A stretch of DNA of 14,228 nucleotides, taken from the NCBI GenBank assembly GCA_003990745.1, contig RBNI01004338.1, positions 1 through 14,228 of the forward strand. The letters are read 5' to 3'. The position numbers and the translations under genes were made by a program. Positions 1 to 6,638 of this stretch are shown in pieces. The stretch is from Jimgerdemannia flammicorona (taxonomy: Eukaryota; Mucoromycota; Endogonomycetes; Endogonales; Endogonaceae). Below the pieces are notes generated by a model, which did no database searches, was not told the DNA's origin, and was given only the letters and a program-made list of their open reading frames with translations. How positions within the stretch are numbered: the stretch's first letter is position 1; each line of letters begins with the position of its first letter.

Positions 1-78
1 AAAAAAGAGTCAGAAAGACTTAAAACTACAGATTTTGCACAATTGTACATGTGAAATCCAATTAATGCTTGCAGTTAC

Positions 79-1583
79 CATCAAGGTATTCGACAGCTCC
101 CCAAGATAGCATGTTCAGCGAGTATGAAAGTGTGAAAGTGTATTTCATGTAAGTGCCCGTAGCGTAGTAGCCCTGGATAACGAAGAAAAAAAAGGTAACA
201 ATGTTCAGAGGTAATTCAATTGTTCGATGGATGGATTGCAAGAAAAAACAATGACGCATGTCGCTTTGTCGAGTCGCTAATGCCAACGTACCCCGCTAAG
301 GTCAATGTTGTAATCGGCGCCATCGGTTAGGCAAGAATCATTTCGCCTGCACAATATACGTATCAACATTAGTTACCTAGTCGATCACCTTTCAAACTCT
401 GATATCTTAAAAATCAGTAATCGAACACAAATGCTGCATACCAAAAGACACGCTTATTGACCAGATGACCAGATTGCTGAGCCGCGTAAAACCACATTGA
501 GTGGTTAAGAAGACTCATATACTCCGAGCTTGTGTTGCTGACACGAGTGGGCACGGTTACAAGCCCATAGTCCGTCGGAAGGATAGCAGCGAAGTTAGGT
601 GCGGTGAAGGTAAAGTTGGTGGCGGTGGTGGTGGAGTTCAATCCTGGAGCGGTGGCCGTAGCGGTGGAGGTGGCCCTGGCGGTGGAGTTCAATCCTGCGG
701 TGGCCGGAGCGGTGGCGGTGGCGGTGCCAGTGGCGGTGGCGGTGCCAGTGGCGGCGGCGGTGCCAGTGGCGGCGGCGGTGTCAGTTGCAGTGGCTACGAC
801 ACCTGTGTCGGTGGCTACGACACCTGTGTCGGTGGCTACGACACCTGTGCCAGTGGCTACGACGCCTGTGCCGGTGGCTTCAACGCCTGTGCCGGTGGCT
901 TCGACGCCTGTGTCGGTAGCTGCGATGCCTGTCTCTTCTGTATCCGCATTTGAATCAGCAGTGGTTGCGACGCCTGCAACGCCAGTGCCCGCGACGCCTG
1001 CAACGCCAGTGCCCGCGACGCCTGCAACGCCAGTGCCCGCGACGCCGGTGGCTACGACGCCAGTGCCTGCGACGCCGGTGGCTGCGACGCCGGTGCCCGC
1101 GACGCCGGTGCCCGCGACGCCGGTGCCCGCGACGCCGGTGCCCGCGACGCCGGTGGCTGCAATGCCGGTGCCTACAATGCCCACACCAGTACCAGTTGGT
1201 TTGCCGTTGCTGTCCGTCCAGGTGACCATCACCGTGCCGCCGACGTTCACGCCGGTTGCGATGGGGTTGACCGCCATCCCCGTACCCGTAATAGTGGCAG
1301 TTGGGTTGCCGTTGCTGTCCACCAATACCACTGTGACAGTGACATAAGTCCCGCCTATTGGGATGGCGGGGTTCTTGTACGTACATACGCACGTGGCGGA
1401 GTCCAGGCCATTAATCGGAGTGGGTATAGGCGTAGTAGTGCAGTCCTCTTCAAAAGATTCCGAGAGTTCCATCAAAGGTCGTTCTGCAAGCTTCTGGAAA
1501 GCATCTGGCAGGTCGGCGGTTGCTAAATTTGCCAGCATAAGCAGCGACAAGGCCGCGAGGGTTTGGCGCGGCTTGAACAGCAT
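79..1583 (-). CDS. Secreted GH9 endoglucanase-type protein, N-terminal part (gene leaves the window on the left)
   Basis: GH9 enzymes cleave beta-1,4-glucans by inversion. Exon 1 is 1583-442, exon 2 is 346-292 and exon 3 is 172-79; all junctions are GT-AG and in frame, and 430 residues are visible before intron 3 runs toward the edge. Residues 1-23 are a clear signal peptide (MLFKPRQTLAALSLL...ATA). Residues 24-125 hold three cysteines (48, 65, 67) in a domain I do not recognise. Residues about 130-315 are Gly/Val/Ala/Thr low complexity, probably a glycosylated linker or wall-associated stalk. The GH9 domain starts near residue 354 with EYMSLLNHSMWFYAAQQSG, then W-RNDS-LTDGAD--IDLSGGYY and LSWGAVEYLDG, which match the family closely across the exon joins. 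The DAGD segment that supplies the catalytic base in active GH9 enzymes reads ATGT (residues 403-406). The catalytic Glu lies outside the window. Family call is firm; activity is doubtful. Confidence 0.85.
604..1190. repeat. Coding minisatellite array inside the GH9 gene
   Basis: Several tandem-repeat blocks sit side by side. A GGTGGC-rich block with short periods lies at about 604-780. A block near 785-925 has a ~21 bp unit around ggctacgacacctgtgtcggt. A block at 961-1040 has a 24 bp unit around gacgcctgcaacgccagtgc. A block at 1040-1160 has a 15 bp unit around gcgacgccggtgccc. On the coding (minus) strand these give GTGVA, GVAGVAGT, ATDTGVV and ATGTATAT repeats. All unit lengths are multiples of three, so copy-number change would keep the frame. 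The periodicity also leaves long open frames on the other strands (for example 604-1347 plus); I regard those as shadows. Confidence 0.85.
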
Positions 1584-1700
1584 CCTGCTCAGTGTTCGGC
1601 AGGGGGGAGAGTGGAAGAAAAGAAAGGATGAGAGAAAGAAACGAAAGGATGAGAGAAGGGGGGGAAGGCCGATGTTGGGCCCTTTAAAATGTCGTCAAAG
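1584..1700 (-). promoter_or_regulatory. Core promoter and 5' leader of the GH9 gene
   Basis: Read on the minus strand, the sequence just upstream of the ATG at 1583 is strongly pyrimidine-rich (about 1600-1672), a common feature of fungal leaders. A TATA-like TTTAAA lies at 1683-1688, about 100 bases upstream of the start codon. No experimental start site is known; this is an inference from composition and spacing. Confidence 0.4.
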
Positions 1701-2370
1701 TCGATGTTGCATGTGAAGGATTCCTTAATGGAGGCAGATTCCTGACGGACGGAAATCCGAAAATTTTTGAGACCAATTTACGGCCACATCCTGGCTGCCC
1801 GAATATGGCCATTCCGCGCCCGATATGCTCATGATCATCGTTCTTGTCAAACTGACCCCGTGTTACCCACCCCAAATCCCCTCACTCCGATCCTCCCGAG
1901 ACCTTGCTTATGGACATCCGGCTCGGTGTCAATCAGCGGGCCCCAACACCGCTGTACTTCCACACACCCCTGTCCCCAATCATGCGTTGCCGATTCCGCC
2001 CATTGTATGCTTGTTGTCATGGTGCTCATCGCCGAACGAATCACCGTGTTGACCACTTCATAAACAATGACGGTATTGCCGGCAGGACGGTAACCAACTT
2101 TGTACTTCAAATAGCAGATCACCCTTCAAAAATAACAGTGGGTTTGGAGCTGCCATGACCAAAAATATAGGTATTAAGCTTTCAATCATCAAAAATGCTC
2201 TAAAATTGATGCAAATATATAATTTTATATTTATCACTTTGTAAATGTCAGAAATTGTGTTTTTATACTTTTATGATTAACTTAAAACTTATAAATAAAC
2301 CTACAAAAATATCCTTATTAACCTTAACAAGCCCATCACTTACTAAAATAGAATAACCCGTTTTAAAGAT
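1701..2370. other. Intergenic stretch without a recognisable gene
   Basis: Positions 1700-2160 are of mixed composition and contain short open frames on both strands (for example 2122-1847 minus, 91 codons) that match nothing I know and have no convincing intron or codon pattern. At about 2160 the composition shifts abruptly to AT-rich sequence that continues to the left terminal inverted repeat at 2371. I see no RNA gene here. Confidence 0.5.
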
Positions 2371-2414
2371 ATATATGGGGCGTGCTACAACAAAAACCAG
2401 ACAAAGTGAACATC
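2371..2414 (+). repeat. Left terminal inverted repeat
   Basis: Begins ATATATGGGGCGTGCTACAA and ends GTGAACATC. Its reverse complement recurs at 9613-9655 with one substitution (A for G after GTGCT) and a one-base difference in the A-run. Homology stops right after GAACATC on both sides, which sets the inner boundary. Confidence 0.85.
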
Positions 2415-2579
2415 GAGCAATTGTGGCTTTGGTGGTTGAAAAGACGCTATTTTCCTTGCCTCTTGGCAGGCCTCCTCATTGCATCCAGCATACCATCGCT
2501 GTTATCCCGGCCGTAGCCAAGATGGCTGGTAATAGCCATAAAGATGATATTTTTCTTTCTAATTCAGTTGTTTTCCTAC

Positions 2580-3480
2580 CTCAGATTTTAGCATAACCTT
2601 CAGGATCACGGAGTTTTTCGGCAATACGTTCGCTTTCCATAGTGCCTGAAATTTTGTTATCAGTAGGTCATGCTTCATTTGGTAGTCATCACCTTTACAG
2701 TTTGTATCTAGAAAATAAACCAACTACCAGCTCAGAATTATGATAATATTGACAAAAGCTGCAGGAGTTTTTGATTCTTCATTTTTAAGATTTCACTCTT
2801 CTCAAAGTCAAATTTTAATAGTGAAATCATGACAAGCATCTTTATCTTCCATCTTCTGCATTAACTCTTTGAGCATTTCACCAATTTCTTTTCAAGTTTT
2901 TTGGTTGATAGCATTAATATTGTTAGATAAGTGAGTCTTAGTGGAGATGTCTGTAATTCCCATATTAGCATATAACTTAGCCACTATTTCACTCTTTTCA
3001 GCAACCACTCTATTCTAATCTGGCTGAAGAGCTGTTGTAGTTTGTTTGGCATTTTCTTCTATGCAGTAATATCAACTGTTTTTTCAATCTGTCTCAACAT
3101 TGCCTCAATACTTCTTATACTAAGTACTACCCACATATAAAAATGAGGAGGTTCATTGGCTCCCAACAGTTTTCTAATAGGAATTTCTAAGAAATAACCT
3201 ACTGGACAATAAATCTTATTAATTTTTTTGATACTATCTTTTAAGACTAGCAATATATCTGCTCATTTTCAGTCAGTTAAACTTCTTAAATCTTCTATAT
3301 GATATTTAGTAATTACTACTATGTAAGCTTTAGCATTAGGGTAATAATTAACTAAAGAAAAAATAGTTCTATCTAGATTAAATAGTCAGCTTTTGAGTTG
3401 GTTCTTTTGTAAAGAAAAATAAGTCTTTTCACAAGTTATGTATTTTTTTTTTCTGATATAGTAATAATAATTTATTTTTA
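2580..3480 (-). pseudogene. Decayed coding fragment, family not recognised
   Basis: Read on the minus strand, a frame stays open from about 3478 to 3059 with only three stops (two TGA codons in the stretch 3390-3260 and one at 3264). It contains YITCEKTYFSLQKNQLKS, a stretch with VNYYPNAKAYIVVITKYHIEDL, and the uninterrupted 64-residue piece at 3253-3059 (SIEAMLRQIEKTVDIT near its end). After a frame change it continues with KSEIVAKLYANMGITDIS and MLKELMQKMEDKD to about 2820, and a last short piece (RIAEKLRDPEGYAKI) ends at 2581. It is less damaged than the AT-rich sequence to its right. Its alpha-helical, charged character would suit a retrotransposon Gag-like or transposase accessory protein, but I cannot name it. 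It may be the 3' part of the neighbouring transposase wreck or a separate element. Confidence 0.5.
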
Positions 3481-3599
3481 ATAGGAGTAAATATTATATT
3501 TTGAATTATTATTGGAAAAAGCATATATTATTCCTAAAAAACTACTAGCAATATTAAATCAAAATTGTTTGCTGTTTATAATAATTATTTTACTTATTT

Positions 3600-6180
3600 A
3601 TATTGCTAGATACTAATGGTTTTAGATAAGTAATATCTTTGAATTCATTTTTTACAAATGAATAAATATTATAATAAAGATATTCTTGTCATTTATACTT
3701 TATTAAAGGAGGTACTAATATTGGAAATAATAAGGCCTTGATTTTTTCTAAGATCTTTAAAGTCTTAGATTTACTAGTCTTTAGTAGCTTGAATTTCTGA
3801 AAAGGATCATTGGCTACTTCTTAGACTTAGATCATACCTAGGTTAGTACTGGTAAAAAGAAATGCTGAAACTTTTATATACCCAGCAGCTTCTGAAAGTA
3901 TATTGCCAAACTACTTAAAATATCTAGATATTGAAAATCTTCTTTATCATTATAATACTAAGCTTTATTTAGTTCAGTAATATTAGATCTTTTTATTATA
4001 TCTGTGATATAATTTACACAATCTATAATAAAGTCTTTTGATCAGTCTAAAGCTATTATTATATTTGAATTTATTATAGCTGAGAACTATGAAGTTTAAT
4101 TCAATACTTTTATAATACTCATAAATTATCAGATATAGATAAAATCAAAGAGTAGTATTATTTTTATTTTGTCTATTTACATTATTGCAAGTAATTCTTA
4201 AATATTTTTTACCTTTATTTAATTGCTTAATTCTATTAAAGACTAGACTAAGCATATTATTTGAATCTTTCTTGAGAAGATTGTTCTTATTAAGAATATA
4301 ATTTATTTACTTATATACTATCTCATCTTAGATATTAAAAAGATATATATATCTTATGAGTACCAATTGTTAATTTATAGATCTGAATAAGAAATATGAA
4401 TATTTTGAACTCAATCATAACTATAATAAGTAACCATATCAATACTATAGTATAGTATCTCACTATTTAGTATAGAATAATTCTAGTTAATAAGATTTCT
4501 TTGTTCTTCTACCAACTTGATATTTGTATTATAATAGTTTCATTTTAACTTAGTTTTAGTCAAATGCTCTTTATATTTCTTTAATAAATCTTAAGTCTCT
4601 TCCTCTTTATGAGTTTTGAATTGTAAGTCATTCTATAACTATTGACTGATATTATATAAATTAGTTTAAAAACTTATAATTTAGATATTTAGAGTCAACT
4701 GATACTATAATTTGCAAAATATATTATATTTGAGAATATATAAAATACCACCTTCTTCTAGACCAGGTAAAAAATTATAATAAATAGACTTAAGCTTATT
4801 TTTACTAGTAAAAAGATAATTAATTGGATCATATGATTAATATTTCTGACTAGATTAGGTAATATGTGAACTTTAGTATAATTTAAAAGAAAATTCTTCA
4901 CTATAGTAATAATATCTTTGTTAATAACCATCTTGGTCTTTTACTTAGATATTCTTTTTACATTACTATAAACTCTGAAAAGAAGACTATTATTTAACAA
5001 ATAATTTTGGGTATTTTTAAAATAATTGTAATCAATATTAAGTATATTGAGATAAGTTTTTTAACAAATAAGAGTATTATAATTCCAGCAGTAAATAGTT
5101 CTCTTATTGATGTAAGTTTTGTTCTTGAGATATTAACTAGTATTAATCACTTTTCTATCTATAGATCTAAGTAGTACTCTCAATAAATTGAATTAATCAA
5201 ATCAAAGATCTAATTTGATTTAATTCAAATTGAATCAAAGGTTCAATTCAATTCAATTCAAATCAAATCAAAGGTTCAATTCAATTTGAGATTTAATTTA
5301 AACTCTATTTTTTAAAATATAATAACTTGATAAAAATATATCTAAATTTATTTATTTTTAGCTTATTAGATTCCTCTATATAAGAGAAATCTAATAAGCT
5401 AAACATTATTAAGTTTAGATACATTTTTGTCAAGTTATTACATTTCTAAAAATATAGTTTGAATCAAACCCTTAATTTGATTTGAATTTGATTCAATTTA
5501 AACTTAATTTAAATTGAAAAATTCTCAATTTAATTCAATTTAAATGACTTCCAATTTGATTTAATTTGAATTGATTCAATTTATTTAGGAGCACTACATC
5601 TGAGTTAGACTATTAAAAAGATATCTTATTTAGATTTGGAAAATACTTAAAAGAATTTATATAATTCAGCAAATACTTCTTTGAAAACTTTAATTGAATA
5701 GCTACAACTATATCTCATTTTTAAGAAATAGAGAGCATTTTTATATTTATTCATATTTTTATCATTTACTATAATACAATTCTATATACAGTTTGTCTGG
5801 TTTTGTAAAATTTCTTCTACACAGTATACTTAAAAATATATAGGAATATCGTTATATATCTTACTCTTTATATTTTTTATTTTTTTTTTAATTCTTTAGA
5901 AGTTTCTGATTATTCTCACTTCTTAGAATTTAATCTCTGCTGACTTCATCCAGAAATATCTTCTTGGTAAGATAGATTTATGCTTCTATTAGAATCAATA
6001 GAATTGATGTATACTTGTTTGTAAATTTTATAGGTAATTCTCTCTTTATCCAAATATTCTTGAATAGCCTTGGTATCAGATACTTTGAAAACATATAGGG
6101 CAATTTTCTTGCCTTGCTCTTATTTCGAAATGCTTCTGATGGTACTATAGTTCTTCAGTTCCATAGTGGATTTGATGTAA
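3600..6180 (-). pseudogene. AT-rich wreck of a transposase-like gene (DUF7869-type DDE-like domain)
   Basis: On the minus strand long frames can be followed from 6180 to about 3600, interrupted mainly by TAA, TAG and TGA where Gln, Trp or Arg codons would be expected. The 5' part (6175-5590) reads EQGKKIALYVFKVSDTKAI and similar charged segments. A palindrome interrupts it at 5163-5605, and it resumes with DRKVINTS-YLKNKTYINKR. Near 4428-4405 comes YYSYD-stop-VQN, near 4174-4157 RQNKNN, near 4056-4024 FRLIKRLYYR, and near 3690-3620 QEYLYYNIYSFVKNE. From memory these correspond in order to the SFD-AQ, GQNKNN, F--IKR--- and RQWYLYE-IR-FC blocks of an uncharacterised transposase-like family that I believe Pfam calls DUF7869. 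At least two frameshifts (about 4375 and 4015) are needed. It is not functional. Confidence 0.65.
5163..5605. repeat. ~440 bp palindrome (MITE-like long inverted repeat)
   Basis: Two arms of roughly 215 bases face each other around a centre near 5380. The inner 13 bases, agcttattagatt at 5360-5372 and aatctaataagct at 5388-5400, pair perfectly. Further out, taataacttgataaaaatat pairs with a right-arm copy that differs mostly by C/T and G/A transitions. The outer parts are built of tcaaat/tcaatt motifs, and the tips (ctcaataaattgaa on the left, ttcaatttatttagg on the right) still pair. It interrupts the transposase-like reading frame, so it probably inserted as a non-autonomous element. No clear target duplication is visible. 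Confidence 0.75.
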
Positions 6181-6199
6181 ACTAGTTTCATATATGGAA

Positions 6200-6254
6200 T
6201 TTTTTTTTTTTTCAACTCGAGCCGATCACACGTGACGTCACTGAGGAAAAAAAA
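6200..6254. promoter_or_regulatory. Compact cluster of bHLH and bZIP-type sites between poly-T and poly-A
   Basis: A T-run (6200-6212) and an A-run (about 6247-6258) enclose CTCGAG (6216-6221), CACGTG (6229-6234) and TGACGTCA (6233-6240), the last inside the perfect palindrome GTGACGTCAC (6232-6241). CACGTG is the standard bHLH core and TGACGTCA the standard CREB/ATF-type bZIP site. The cluster sits at the edge of the AT-rich block and upstream of the plus-strand gene that begins near 6639, so it may be that gene's promoter or a subterminal protein-binding site of the element. Confidence 0.4.
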
Positions 6255-6638
6255 AAAACACTTACCCAAGCCTCGCCTTTGTTAACTCTCTTCAATAATC
6301 AGGTTCGTAGGGACAATCTTCTTTTTCATAAGTGTACCGTTACTTCTGTTAAGCATGAAAGAAGCGCCTGCGGCAGACTCGGGCTGTCGGAAGCCAGTAA
6401 TGGCAAGTCATCGTGCAGGGATGGCCGGCTGATTTCATTGCAAAGAAGTACTGGGGTTTTTTAATCACACAAGGCGCCTGCGACAGACTCGGGGACTGTC
6501 GGAAGCCAGTAATGGCAAGTCATCGTGCAGGGATGGCCGGCCTTGAGTGGTTAAAAGCCCACTATAGTGATTGTTTTATTAATTCTGTTCGTTCAAATTC
6601 TCACAATTTTATTTTCTTTTGCCACGTTCATAACTCAA
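6255..6638. other. Leader region upstream of the element's gene
   Basis: No convincing coding region. Normal base composition resumes here after the AT-rich block. The stretch is mostly occupied by two direct repeat copies, followed by a T-rich, pyrimidine-biased segment (6560-6638) just before the ATG at 6639. Confidence 0.4.
6364..6541 (+). repeat. Two direct copies of a 66-68 bp sequence, 110 bp apart
   Basis: Copy one is 6364-6429 and copy two is 6474-6541. Both begin GCGCCTGCG and end GGGATGGCCGGC. They differ by one substitution (cggc/cgac) and a two-base length difference after CTCGG. The 44-base spacer is unrelated. Confidence 0.8.

Noticed and set aside
604..1347. A 247-codon plus-strand open frame rich in Pro, Val and Ala opposite the GH9 gene
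   Set aside because: It arises from the codon-periodic minisatellite. The minus-strand frame has a signal peptide, family motifs and matching splice sites, while this one has none.
955..1392. A minus-strand Arg/His-rich frame that could look like a basic DNA-binding protein
   Set aside because: It is another frame of the same repeat array, with no domain and no independent start context.
1847..2122. A 91-codon minus-strand open frame upstream of the GH9 gene
   Set aside because: No recognisable motif, signal peptide or splice continuity; overlapping frames of similar length exist on the other strand.
5190..5590. A CRISPR-like array or telomere-type repeat, because of the recurring tcaaat/tcaatt motifs
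   Set aside because: The motifs have no fixed spacing or unique spacers, and the stretch is the outer part of one large palindrome.
2600..6190. A mitochondrial DNA insertion, suggested by the very high AT content
   Set aside because: The minus strand carries transposase-like motifs and stops consistent with C-to-T decay; no mitochondrial genes or tRNAs are visible.
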